NCBI GenBank assembly: GCA_034440575.1
Contig: JAOTOL010001346.1
Coordinates: 498,501-562,500 of the forward strand
Direction of reading: 5' to 3'
Origin: Imbricaverruca yamaguchii
Taxonomy: Eukaryota > Arthropoda > Thecostraca > Neoverrucidae
Length of the DNA stretch: 64,000 nt
The position numbers and the translations under genes were made by a program. The notes below the pieces were generated by a model that searched no databases, was not told the origin of the DNA, and worked only from the letters and a program-made list of their open reading frames with translations. Each line of letters opens with the position of its first letter. Position 1 is the first letter of the stretch. This document shows positions 35,986 to 48,055 of this stretch, piece after piece.

Positions 35986-37249
35986 CAGTCAGCGTGCCGC
36001 GCGCTCCCGCACTTTCCCGTGCGGCGACCAAACTGTGGACAGCGGCGACGGCGGCTGTGGCCGGCGCACAGCTGCGGCCCCACACACACAGCCGACACAC
36101 GGCGGCTCTGGACAGATGGCCCCAGGCGTGAAGCGCCGAAAACACAGCCTGCAGAATAGAAAAGGCTGGCGAAAGTCGCTGGCAGTACAGCCGTGTCACA
36201 CGAGAAGACATGCCACGCCGCGCACGCGTCCGCCCCAGCTCGGCCGTGCACCGATCCGAAATACACACCTTGGCTAGAAATTGGCCAGCTTGTCTCATTA
36301 TCTGGCCTTCTCAAAAATACTCACAACTATAACTAACAATTGGGTAGTTATGACATTTCCATCTATCGCTAAATAAAGCAATCGAGCAGCTAGGTCAACT
36401 GGTAACGAAGGGATGTCGGAATGAACGGGAGGGACACCAACTTATTAGTGTGTTTTTTTAACGGGGCATGCGATTTCATACCAAAAGAACTTGCAAAATG
36501 ACTTTTGCTTCCCTTTGTTTTCATAATAAGTAAACCCAATATTTACACGAATCCGTCATTCGACTGCTTGCTAACAACGCTATGGAAATGTATGCAGTGG
36601 CCAGAGTGAGCGTGTGCTTCAAGGCGGGTGATATCCGTCGGACATTTCGATCATGACATCGGAACATTCATAGCTACGCTAAGGTCCGACACGAAAAAAA
36701 ACTTTGATTGTCAAGATGCACAGCGGTACGCTTCTTCTGCAACGCACATTACACTTTATGTTTAACTTCAACAATGCAAGACATACTAGGATTTGAAGAA
36801 AGGAGCTACTTCCAGATAGCAAGATGTCAATGTTAATGTCATTTACACTGAAGATGTCACCGAACTCCGCCACTCTGCCTCCGGGATGCCGCTTGCGACG
36901 CCACTGCGATAATGACGTGATCTGATAAGACAGCACGACGATAATGCAACACGCGATACTGTTGGCATGCTATCAAGTAGCACTTTTACTCCTCTGCATG
37001 CCCACACTTCAAATCATCCATAAGACGCCAGCATTGGCACGCCAATCTTTAACAAGTCTTGAAAATTACTCCGCATACATGTAACCAGTTGGTGACAGGG
37101 ACGTAGCCAGGGGAGGCGGGGTTGTCCCCTCCCCTCCCCCATCTTCCCACTGGCCACGCCAGAGATCCGTACGTAATCGTCCTCGGGATCGCACATGTCG
37201 AAGATGGAAAAGTCAACAGTACCTTGCATATGCCGGCGAGGATGTTGTC
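35986..37249. other. Intron 1 unique sequence
   Basis: At 37095-37165, CAGGGACGTAGCCAGG with facing CCACTGGCCACGCC looks like a small hAT-type terminal pair. Otherwise nothing. Confidence 0.35.
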
Positions 37250-37470
37250 CAGCTCCTATAATCGTCTATGGGCCCTTACGAACGTCTACGAGACCTGACG
37301 AATGTTTACGAGCCCAGATGAACGTTTACGGGACCTGGTAAGCGTCTACGAGTCATTATGAACATCCGCAAGCTTTTACAAAACCACTTGTACGAGTATG
37401 TACAAACCCATATGAACTATATGAGCCCTGAAAAACGTCTAGGGGGCCCAGATCGAGACTGTCGAGGCAG
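37250..37470. repeat. Degenerate repeat of about 26 bp
   Basis: Recurring GAACGTYTACGAGACCTGA-like text, about eight diverged units. Confidence 0.7.
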
Positions 37471-37477
37471 CGTTAAA

Positions 37478-38345
37478 ATAATGATTTCTCGTTAGGTGTG
37501 ATATGTCGAAACGAGTGCAGTAGTAGGTTAAAATCGCCACGAAGATAATGTTAATTAAAATATTGTTAAGTCCTGCAAACCCAGTTTTGAGACAAGTGTG
37601 CGCATAGAACTGTTCCCGTGTTGCGTGTTTTGAAAGGAACCTATTTGGGGTATACCGATATCAATGATACCGATACAAACACCTTTGCTATAAACTGGCA
37701 TTACAAAGCATGGCACATCATAGGCATTCCCTTCACCTGGAACTGGAATGTTGGTTATCACGATCCGGGATCCGCTATGGTGAGCCCAAGTATGATACTT
37801 GTATATGGAATCAGGCGCGCACCAAGGATTTTTCCATGGGAGGAGCTCGGACCGAAAAGGGCACTTGGGCGGCTCCAAAAAGGGCACTTGACCCGCTCCA
37901 AAAGGGAACTTTGCGGCCCGGGGCACACTGGAAGGTTTGTTGACCAGGGGGAGGGGGAGGCGTGAATTTTCCATGCCGCAAAGGACAGGAAAGGGCACAG
38001 GGGAATGTCATTTTTAGGCCAAAAGGGCAGTTTTGGGCCCAAGAGGCACTTTTGGCACAGGGGGCACATAAGGCAGGTGATTTTTGGGCTAAATTTGGGA
38101 CATTCCGGACAAGAGGGCACTTTTCTGTCAAAAGGGCACTTTGGTCTCATGGGGGTGGCCAGGCCCCCTGTCCCCTCCCCCCTCCGGTGCGCCACTGTAT
38201 GGAATACAGCTAGAAGCAAGGCATGAAGACTTTACAAACACGCACCAAGAAGCACGATGTCGATACTTCCTTGGAAAGGAAGTCGATCTATTGTTCATTA
38301 GGTGGTACATTCCACTCTATTTTGTGAATAATTTATCACTGCGCC
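37478..38345 (+). repeat. Dispersed repeat family R2, copy split by a transposon
   Basis: Halves 37478-37811 and 38206-38345 match the continuous copy at 22.30-22.79 kb. The gap is exactly the 386-bp element at 37812-38197. Confidence 0.88.
37812..38197. mobile_element. hAT-type non-autonomous element with 8-bp target duplication
   Basis: Ends CAGGCGCGCACC...GGTGCGCCACTG (imperfect terminal inverted repeats of the CAGTGGCGCACC kind). Flanked on both sides by TATGGAAT (37804-37811 and 38198-38205). It has no ORF and is filled with AAAGGGCACTT-like degenerate repeats. The empty site is seen in the R2 copy at 22.6 kb. Confidence 0.88.
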
Positions 38346-40227
38346 GAGGTCATCGCTCAGTTATTTTTTTTTGTCGTGTAAAAGTGTGGAGCCAACCTTA
38401 CCCATTCCACATACTGAATATATGTCTTTTCCAATGCAATGATGGAACCCTACACCTAGATGCGTGTTAGGCGGTCTGCATTCCTCGTTCATAGCAGTGT
38501 CATGTTACTTACAATTTGAGGAAGGATGGGATCAGACGATTCGAGCTACCGATGAGGAATCAAGAAATTGCATTTTCTTAATTCTTATTTTCTGGAACCA
38601 AACCCAAGTTGTCGTGGCAGAGGCGGTAGCTTTTTTTCGGTACCTCTTCTTAATTTTTCGGAGCCCGCGTCGGGGCTTAGTGGCGCATCGAATGCGTGTG
38701 GGCATACAGCGGAGCCTGTGTCGGTTTTCCGTACCTAGGTGTGATTTTTTTGGCCTAGTTGCGGGCTTTTAGGGCCCTGATGCGAGTGTACTAGGCCCAT
38801 ACGCAAGCTTTTCGCGCCCTATGCGATTTGTCTACACCTCTTTTGATTTTTGGTAAAGCCCGGGACGATTTTACGGGTCCCGGTATGATTTTCCAGGGTA
38901 CGACTCCATTTTTCGACCTCCGGAGGAATACTTTGATGGCCCCCCTCCGAGGAAATGACACCCCTGCAGACGAGTGTTCCCGATAACAATTTCTGATAAA
39001 TGTATGGTGTTTTTTCGGATGCTTCCGAGGAAAACCTAACACCTAACTAAATTACCGTGAAGCTTGAAGGCTCCTGAATATTGCAGACTGGATATCTGTA
39101 TCTGATAGCGGTTCGGGCGTTGATTTCTACAAATTATTGGAGGTTCACAATGCAAGGAGGAAATGAGGGGGCCGAATTAAATTGGAGGGGGCACTTCATA
39201 GTTTCCCATGCTAAAAGTTCAAATTATTTGGGGACAAAGCCAACATTGAAGGGTACTTGCTCCCTGAAAAGTATACAAAACAACACCCACGAGTAGTAGT
39301 ATTGTACGATTATTAAATACATGGTGCATCATTTTACAGATCATTTAATACTGAATAAACCCAAACTCGGTGGTCGTACTTTTGCTGCTTCCATATATTG
39401 ATTCATAATTTTCCTTATATTACTGCTGCCATGATGAGCAACGGATATTAATCGATGAGCTTAAAAAATATTTTAAAATACAATCTTGATGACAGGTATT
39501 TGTTTACCATCCACGTTCTGGGAGTGACCGATGATTTCCAAGGTGATGTGAACTACCTATTTGAACTTTATATTAATCATAATCCATGGTACGTGATATC
39601 AGGCAAGGACAAACACAGGAGACACTGGGGGCATATACCCTACCCCCTCCCCCCTCCCTCCACCCCCATCGCATGGCAGAGTGGCAACCCTCTGACCGGA
39701 AAGGCGCCTCGAGTGCAGCCCCTTCTCGCGGCAACACGCCCAACGGTTTTCCAGCCAAAGGCACCCCTTCACAATGTTCGTGTCCACCCTCCGTCCGCTC
39801 ACATAATCTTCATCCGCAAGCGTCCCTCCAAGGATTTAGTAACCTCATGACAACTCCTTCATCTGCCCTTGACATCAGGCATCCGGCAAACAGATCACAC
39901 TGTCACCATAGTGTGAACACAAAATAGTTTCACCCTAGCACGGGCGAATCGTGCTCACGACATTGTATCTCGCATGTTCTTGTCACGGATGGGCGCGTGC
40001 GAGCGTTGCTCGTGCTATCGGAATGAAAATACTTCCGAATTTAACAATACGGCATCACAGTGTGACTGCTTATTCATCTGCGACCGCACGTTTACACAGG
40101 ACCCAGCACCGCACATGTCTCCTCCAGACGGTGTCCGACTGACGGCTGAAGTCTAGCGACACGGCCAGCCGCGGCAGGAGAGGCGGGGGAGGGAGGGCAG
40201 GGCAGCAGTGGCCGCGCCGCACGTTAC
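38346..40227. other. Intron 1 unique and old repeat-like sequence
   Basis: 38.64-38.97 kb has diverged CGGGGCTTAG/GGGCCCTGATGCG phrases. The rest shows no supported feature. Confidence 0.4.
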
Positions 40228-40326
40228 CTCGTCCGGCCGACGCGACGCCACTCTCAGTGTGTAGCTCCAGCCCAGCACGCGACTCAGCCGGCCGCTGACG
40301 GCGCGTCGCACCCGGCGCAGAGCCAT
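40228..40326 (-). CDS. Candidate short first exon (Arg-rich N-terminus) in par-3 intron 1
   Basis: ATG with a good context (A at -3, G at +4) followed by 33 codons, MALRRVRRAVSGRLSRVLGW then SYTLRVASRRPDE, ending at donor GAG|GTAACG in phase 0. It lies in a CpG-rich block (40.1-40.7 kb) that could be a promoter island. The peptide is basic, amphipathic and almost free of acidic residues until its end, which resembles a mitochondrial presequence or a polybasic membrane anchor (inference). An upstream in-frame ATG at 40374 exists. The donor phase is compatible with par-3 exon 2. A 13-bp array with TGACGTGG cores starts about 390 bp upstream. No homologue recognised. Confidence 0.3.
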
Positions 40327-40714
40327 CGTCGACACCGACGGACGGGCTGGCGGGCGGCGGCGGCGCGCACACACGGCTCACACAGAGTCGGCGGCCGTCT
40401 GTGACCGGTGGCCTCACGTGCCGCCGCATACATGAGCGTCGGCCGGCCGGCGCACCGACACGTCCGGCGGGGGCCGGCCCGCGCCGCGCCGCCCGCTCAG
40501 CACTGCAACACTGAGCCGGAGACGGAGACGGCGGCACGCCGGCAGACACCGGGCGGCGGTACGGCCCGTGTGCTGAGCTCAGGTGCCACGTTCAGACGGT
40601 GGCGCGGTGCCAGCACTCGGCAGTACCCGCCCCCGCTGACCTGTGCCGACCGTGGCACCACGTGCGCTGACGGCGCCCACGGCGGCCGACACGGGGTGAC
40701 CTGGCTCGGTGGCG

Positions 40715-41055
40715 CGGTCCGATGACGTGGTCCGGTGACCTGGCCCGGTGGCGCGGTCCGGTGACGTGGTCCGGTGACCTGGCTCGGTGGCGCGGTCCGA
40801 TGACGTGGTCCGGTGACGCGGTCCGATGACGTGGTCCGGGGACGTGGTCCGGTGACGTGGTCCGGTGACCTGGCCCGGTGGCGCGGTCCGATGACGTGGT
40901 CCGGTGACGTGGTCCGGTGACGTGGTTCGGTGACGTGGTCCGGTGACGTGGTCCGGTGGCGCGGTCCGGTGACGTGGTCCGGGGACCTGGCCCGGTGGCG
41001 CGGTCCGATGACGTGGTCCGGTGACGTGGTCCGGTGACCTGGCCCGGTGGCGGTG
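40715..41055. repeat. 13-bp minisatellite, about 26 copies
   Basis: GGTCCGGTGACGT with variants GGCCCGGTGGCGC and GGTCCGATGACGT. Many units hold TGACGTGG. It lies about 390 bp upstream of the candidate minus-strand first exon at 40228-40326. Confidence 0.97.
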
Positions 41056-41059
41056 CCGA

Positions 41060-42850
41060 CCGACCGACCGTCCGACCGACTGAGTGACGGGCGCGGCTGA
41101 CGGCGGCGCGCGGCTCCGCTATCAGCCACCGCCGGCCGCTCACAGGCTATCCGATACATATGTCGGAGGCCAGGTCCACGGTCCACAGAGCCCGACACCG
41201 CACTGCCCTCCATCTAACGGCGCTGGCCCCTTCAGCACGGCGCTCTCTCATCCTCCCGACGAAACCTTCCGCCGACGGAGAGATGCGGGACCCGCGTTCA
41301 CTCTCAGAACGGCTCAACAGTGCTCCAGATACGCTGACGGAAGGGGACGGCTCCTTTCGCTGTGGTTTTGCAACAGCCCGTGCACATACAAGCCGTGGCC
41401 CTGTTGCAACCGATCCACACCCAGCTTGCACCACACACAACACGAGGCTGCATGGCATGTCGCATTGCCGGTAAAGTCAATTTTACCGCGATTGCAGATT
41501 TTCCGTGCACGCACAGACCAGGCTCTGGGCGGAAACTTCAGTGCTAGTCTGCCAACCGGCTCTCCATGAAGGTCTGCCACGCACGCCCAGCGCATACCAG
41601 GCTCTAGATGGAAACTTTAGTGCCAGTCTGCCAACAGGCTCTCTATGAAGGCTTACCACGCACGCCCAGCCGGGCTCCTGGCTCAGCCGGACTGCCAGTC
41701 CAGCCGGGACTCCGATCACACACGACATGCCAGCGCGACGACGATTGGCCGGCTTCGAGGGCGTGAGCAGAGCGGGAAGTACAGCGCAGGGCGACGCCTC
41801 CAGGATGTGCCGACCAGCCAGCCGATCCGCGGCAGTCCGAGTACACAGACGCGCGTCCCACGCAGAGACTCTCCGGGTTAATCACACCACAGCCGAGCAG
41901 CTCCCAGCTGTCACCATCAAACCGGTCAGGGAACATGCGACTCGACCGAGGAAAAGGCCTGCCTGCGACCCCACGAGCCACGGGCAACGCAGTTTCCTCT
42001 GTGCCAAGTGGAGCGATATGGTAGCCTTTCCGCGGCTGTGCGGGCTGTTGGTTTGGTGCACAGATTTGCGCACAGTATGCAAAATCCTGTGCAGAGGCGT
42101 GCACAGTCAGCTCGGCCACCAGGTGGAGAGATAAGCGCAAGTTATGTGCCAGTGAAATTAACACATGTATATGCTGCAGTGTACCGAATATGTGGCATGG
42201 TACGCCAGTCCCGAGAAGCTCTGTGTAGAGAAGCCTTAACTTTATCCTTAATGTACGTGTGCAAAGTGAGGCGACTGGCTGAAAAGAGAAAAAGAGTCGA
42301 GACTACAATTGACCGTTTCTGAGGGAACGCAGTTCTGGCAGATACCCGTAGTGGCTCACTATGTATCCCAGGGCATGTTCCGAAATATTTTCACACGGGA
42401 GACAACAGCGACAAAACATGCTGAAAACGAAGAATTTGGTCGGAGTTTGCAAATTTACCGATAAACTTAGTCTCAGATGATTGAGATAATTTTCTTTCCA
42501 AGCTAACATGTCAAAATTTCTTCCGTTGGATGCATCACTGGGATTAAATGGCCCGGATGAAGTGGTTGTAATTTCAGCTATAAGTACCGTACTTAAGACC
42601 ACGATTCGTGAATTTCTAGCGGTGATTCCGAGGAGACCGTGCTGTGCATCTGGACATAATTTCATTTTAATTCTTGAAAATACTAATGAAATGACCAAAA
42701 AGTATGAACATATGCCCTTGCGATATGTACATAACCTAGCTGTCGCAATACAGCGCAACCCTTTCAATATGTATTATCTTAAGAAGGGTGGTGTCCAGGG
42801 AGAGTAAGCATAGTCTCGCTGACTACCAAGGTGTGCGACGTAGAGGTGCT
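41060..42850. repeat. GC-rich unique sequence with a 78-bp tandem duplication
   Basis: 41515-41720 holds 2.5 copies of CCAGGCTCTRGRYGGAAACT...CGCACGCCCAGC. Otherwise unique. The + frame 42008-42322 has no recognisable family. Confidence 0.6.
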
Positions 42851-42853
42851 ATG

Positions 42854-42875
42854 CCCCCTTGCTCGAGCAAGGGGG
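42854..42875. other. Perfect 22-bp palindrome
   Basis: CCCCCTTGCTC followed by its exact reverse complement GAGCAAGGGGG. Confidence 0.95.
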
Positions 42876-43960
42876 AGCGGTGACCCAGCGCCCCATGCAT
42901 TCCGCCGCCCCCGGGGGTGGCTGAAATGCCTCTCCCGGATACACCAGTGAATGTATGGAAATTACAGAGCAGCCAAACATCACATAGAAGCTCAGTCTAA
43001 GGGTCTAAGGGTCGTGAAAAGTTCTTAGTTGGATATCAGTCCTTGCACTTGCCGCCTTTCGGAGCTACCCAAGTAGGTAGGTATTCTTTTCTTACCTCAC
43101 AATATCGCGCATTTCCTTAATTTCACAAATCAATGGAAACGTTTGTTGTGTGAAACATCCTCGGATATAGCTCCAGTGACCACATGGTGATTTTCATTGA
43201 TGGTACAATGCACTCCAAATAAACGTATTCGTTCAACTAGCGAAGGTCGCATACCCTGACCAAATTATGAAACAAAGGTGCAATATAGGACGATAGTTGC
43301 AAAAGGCGTGTAACATTGGGCGGTTTTGCAACAGCTTTTTGCTCCCAAGTGGCAAGCTTACTTATATAAGTATTTCAATAATTAAAAAGCACCTCAGAAT
43401 ACAACGCTTCGTGATTGGTCAAAATATTTGTGACGTCACATCCGTGGTGCTCAGCGATGCTTGACTGCCGTTCATTATATCTTCCATTTGGGAAGCTGCC
43501 ATGTTGAAATAATCATGACAGTTTTAGCTTGGATCACATCCGATCGTTAGAGGCAAATGGATCGTAGAAAGCGACGCAATTATTATTGTCTGTGCCGATG
43601 TAACAAATGCAACTGCAAGTAAGCCAGAAGCAAGAGCGATTCTGCGATTTTTCCAGCACAATGTTCACGAATGTGGTCAACATGGTGTGGTTACTCATTT
43701 TCTTTGCAAATGCGGACTTTTCAGTTGGATGGTAAAATAACACCAAAAGTAGGCTTGGGGATGCTGCTATGGATAATATAGCAAAAAAATAATGCAAAGA
43801 AAAAATGTAGCATAGTACAACCTAACATAACATAACCTCCCATGGAATTTTCTTTTAATTGCACAAAGTGCATAGTAAAAGTGCACAAAATTCAGCAATT
43901 GTTCCTCTAAAGAAAACTACTCGGAAAACCAAACTAATGTAACATGGCCTAAACTTTCTT
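42876..43960. other. Intron 1 unique sequence
   Basis: TGACGTCA at 43431-43438. No gene seen. Confidence 0.45.
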
Positions 43961-43964
43961 TAGC

Positions 43965-45305
43965 ACGCGCCTTGGACGGGGGTGGGCGAAATCCGCCCGC
44001 CCCTCCGGTTTTTCGTAGGTAACTCCAGATTGTACCGGCTGATATAAGCCATTGTTTGTTTACCTGCTTAGAAATGACCGGCGCGTTGGTTAAAGTAAGA
44101 AAAACGAAAATCGACCAAAAAATTTGGAGTTAGGGGTCGTTAAAGTAAAGATAAAATGCTCTCAGCGCCAGATCACAAATATCGGTGCTGATGCGCTACC
44201 CGTATATTGGCGAAAAGGAAGTGTTCTTGGCAACACTAACGACTTGTTTGGGGTATATTGTTATGTTACATTGTTTCAAAGTCATGTTAGGTCACCGAGG
44301 TCAAGTTAGGTCAAGTTCATGACAGGCAAACTCACGCCCTGGAGGGGTGGAGGGCGAGATCCTCCCACCCCTCCGATTTTTCGTACATAGCTCCATATTG
44401 TACCGGCCGATATACGCCATTTTTTCCGTACCTGCTTATAAATGACCGGCGCATTGCTTAAACACCAAGAAAAATGAAAATCGGACGAATATTTTTCAAG
44501 TTGGGGGCCGTTAAAGTAAAAACAAATGGCAGTCCCAGATCACAAAAATCGGCGCTGATGCGCTTCCTGTAAATTGGCAAAAGGGAAGTGTTCTTGACAA
44601 CACTATCGACTTGTTTGATGCATATTGTTATGCTATATAATTTAAAAGTCATGTTAGGTCGCCGAGGTCAAGTCAGGTCAAGTTCATGACAGGCTAATGG
44701 AACCAAACTTGGTCAACCGGAATGTTGTCATAAATGTAAATGACTGTCATGCGATTAATGTCACTTTGCATGTTACTCCCTACACATCCGGAAATCTGCT
44801 GTTTGTCATTGTGTGCCTAATCGTTTCCATACTGTATTCATGTATTTCACTCCTTTCTTTGCGAAGTCGATTGTGCCGAGCCGCCCAACTGAGCAGTCGG
44901 ATGGGCAGCCCGGTTCCGGAAACTGAATCAGGTAATGGCCTGATAAAGTGCTCCTATATGTGACCTGAGGTCAAATGGCGGATTTGACATCTGTACTGCA
45001 TCATTAGTAATGTCCAAAACATCATTAATGCCAATTTTGGAGCATTTAAGCACAATCAAAGCGATTCATGAGATTGGCAAGCCAAGCCACACAAAACTAG
45101 AAAATTGTGCTATTTTGACCTCATTTGACCTTCAAGATATTGACCTAAGGTCATGAATATTGCACACAATAGAGTTCACTATCGTCCCCATCCACCCTGA
45201 GAATTTCGTTGCTCTAGCCTTAATAGGAGCCGAGATCGTAGGGGCGGAATCCGCCCCCCTCCAGTGTGCGTAATTTTCAGGGGCCCTCCAGGGCGCGTGT
45301 TAAGA
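43965..45305. mobile_element. TIR element of A-A-B structure, copy 1
   Basis: Left end TTAGCACGCGCCTTGG and right end reading inward CTTAACACGCGCCCTGG form inverted termini. Inside are two direct copies of a module of about 365 bp (A: GGGCGAAATCCGCCC ... TCAGGTCACCGAGGTCAAG, at about 43970 and 44328), then module B (about 44694-45300, AATGGAACCAAACTTGGTCAA ... GGCGGAATCCGCCCC). No transposase frame, so non-autonomous. Confidence 0.75.
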
Positions 45306-46743
45306 ACAAAAAAAAAACATCTAAAAATCAGGATAAGAACCGAACCAAACTTGACATAGACGAACCTAGCCACTTTGCTTCATGCAGGTAAAATGTATGC
45401 AAACTTTGTCTCATTAATACTTTAAAGCACAATAATATCAGACTACAATCACATTTTTCAACAAACTGCAGAAACCCCAGCAGTAGTATACTCGTACTGC
45501 TTTTCTCAAGCTCTGTCTAATTCCACAATATGCCCGACATTCCATGTACAAATTAAATCATCAGTCCTTGTTCTTCATCTAAAATGTGTATGAGTTATAG
45601 CTGATGAATCATTTCAATCTTTCATTTGCTAGTCATCCCTTTTTACATTATCTCCATTGACATACAATATGGCAGCAGTTGTATCTTGCTCACTTTGCAT
45701 TATTCAAATGCTCTATAAGATGTTGGATTGGCTTTGGCCTGCTGACATAGGTAGGTGTAGAGCAACATAATCGGTGCTGATCACTGATTGTGTTGCTCTA
45801 CACCTACCTACATATTATTGATTACGCCAGCCTACGCCTACACCTAAACCGATTGATAATTGATTGCATGAACTACACGTGTACGATGTATATATCCCTG
45901 CAAGTAAGCTAGTAAAAATTTCACTGCATGCCTGGGCATTCCACGTAACAATCAACCAGAGAACATGTATATCCTGTCCAAAATCCGTAGTGTATAACAA
46001 AATTATGCCTGCAATTTGTCGTTTGATAGCAGTCCCTTTTTGCAATATCTCCGGACATCATCAATATATTGCAATAATTCGAGCAGGTATCTTACCCACT
46101 CTGTTCCATCACAATATCGTTTGAAGGTATACAATACACATGTGCATTTAAACTGCATATATATGTATTTGCCTGTATATTGTACCGATCACGTGATGTG
46201 AGATGTGCAATATTCACAAATTAAAATAAACTTGGCACGCTATTCATTGATCATTCATCAAGTACTTACATTGGGATGCAGCTTGCAGTTGGAATGCCGT
46301 GGAAATATGCAGCCCCACTATGGAATGCCAATTATGAAACTAGGTATAAACAGCTTCTGTTTTGCTGAGGGGAAGCCAAGGTATTTGTTCACCTAAGCCA
46401 CATATAATTTATGCCATTGTGTTTTTTCGAACTTTCATCGACCTCTATGTATAACAAGACAGCCGACTGGCCGCCCGCCGCACGCTCCGCGTCCGGTCCC
46501 GGCCGGTTCCGGCTGCAGCAGCGGTAGACGGGCAAAATATCGAGTGCGCCGCTCGCTCCCATGCATTTTGGATCTGGAATGAAATGTTGTAAAATGAAAA
46601 TGTGTGGATAGATTTTCATAAAAAGTAGTGCAAGAAGAAAAGGCGAAACAGCTTATAAAACATTGTAATTATGCTTTTGAAGGTCTAACTTCCATCATCG
46701 TTTTGCAACTTTGTGCGGTATTCGGCATGTGTACCCCACGGAA
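45306..46743. other. AT-rich spacer between the two TIR-element copies
   Basis: Holds a 63-nt near-perfect hairpin (listed separately). Otherwise unique. Confidence 0.5.
45748..45810. other. 29-bp-stem hairpin with 5-nt loop
   Basis: Left arm from TAGGTAGGTGTAGAGCAACA (45748-45767) pairs perfectly with 45791-45810. The stem continues with two G-U pairs to a CTGAT loop at 45777-45781. The shape could be a fold-back element or a small-RNA precursor. Confidence 0.9.
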
Positions 46744-48055
46744 TTAACACGCGCCCTAAAGGGGGGGGGGGGCGAAATCCGCCCACCCCTCCGGTTTTTC
46801 GTAGATAACTGCCGATTTTACCGGCCGATATACGCCATTTTTTGTGCACCTGCTTAGATATGAACGGCACGTTGTTTAAAGAAAGAAAAACGAAAATCGA
46901 CCATTTTTTTTTAGTTAGGGGTCGGTAAAGTCAAAACATTTTATCGGTGCCAGACCACAAATATCGGCGCTGATGCGCTTCCCGTATATTGGCAAAAGGG
47001 ACGTGTTCCTGGCAACACCAGCGACTTGCTTGATGTATATTGTTATGCTACATTATTTCAAAGTCATGTCAGGTCACCGAGGTCAAGTCAGGTCAAGTTC
47101 ATGACGGGTTAACACACGCCCTAGAGGGGTGGAGGGCGAAATCCGCCCACCTCTCCGATATTTCGTACACAACTCCATATTGTACCGGCCGATATACGCA
47201 ATTTTTCCGTACCTTCTTAGAAATGACCGGCGCATTGGTTAAAGCAAGAAAAATGAAAATCGGCCGAAAAGTTTTTAAGTTATGGTCCGTTAAAGTTTTT
47301 TAAAAATCGCAGCGACAGATCACAAAAATCGGCGCTGACGCGCTTCCCGTCTATCCACAAAATGGAAGTGTTCTTCACAACACTAAGCGAGTTGTTTCAT
47401 GCATATTGTTATGCTATATAATTTAAAAGTCATGTTAGGTCGCCGAGGTCATCACAACAGGCTAATGGAACCAAACTTGGTCAACTGGAATGTTGTCATA
47501 AATATAAATGACTGTCATGCGATTGAAGTCACTTTGGATGTTACTCCCTACACACCCGGAAATCTACTGTTTGTCATTGTGTGCCTAAGCGTTTCTATAC
47601 TTTATTCATGTACTTCACTCCTTTCTTTGCGAATCCGATTGTGAGAGCCGCCCAACGGAGCAGTCAGGTGGGCAGCCCGGTTCCGGTAACTAGAGCAGGT
47701 AACGACCTGATACAGTGCTCCTATATTGGTGACCTGAGGTCAAATGGCGGATCTGGCATGTGTTGCACCATTAGTAATGTCCAAAACATCATTAATGACA
47801 ATTTTGGAACTTTTAAAGACAATCACAGCGATCCATAACAATGACAAGCCAAGCCACGCAAAACCAGAAAATTTGGCTATTTTGACCTCGTCTATCTTGA
47901 AGATATTGACCTAAGGTCCCGAAATTTGCACACAATAGAGGTAACTATCGTGCCCATCGACCCTGCGAATTTCGTTGCTCTAGCCTTAATGGGAGCCGAG
48001 ATCTTAAGGGTGGCGGAATCCGCCCCCCCCCCACTCCAGTGCGCGTAAGTTTCAG
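46744..48055. mobile_element. TIR element of A-A-B structure, copy 2
   Basis: Starts TTAACACGCGCCCTAAAG. A modules lie at about 46747 and 47108 and a B module at about 47461-48050, in the same order and orientation as copy 1. The right terminus after CCAGTGCGCGTAA is lost. Confidence 0.75.

Noticed and set aside
35355..36314. PCRAAPAAPPLPR-repeat frames, both strands
   Set aside because: Product of the 14-bp GC-rich array. All frames open.
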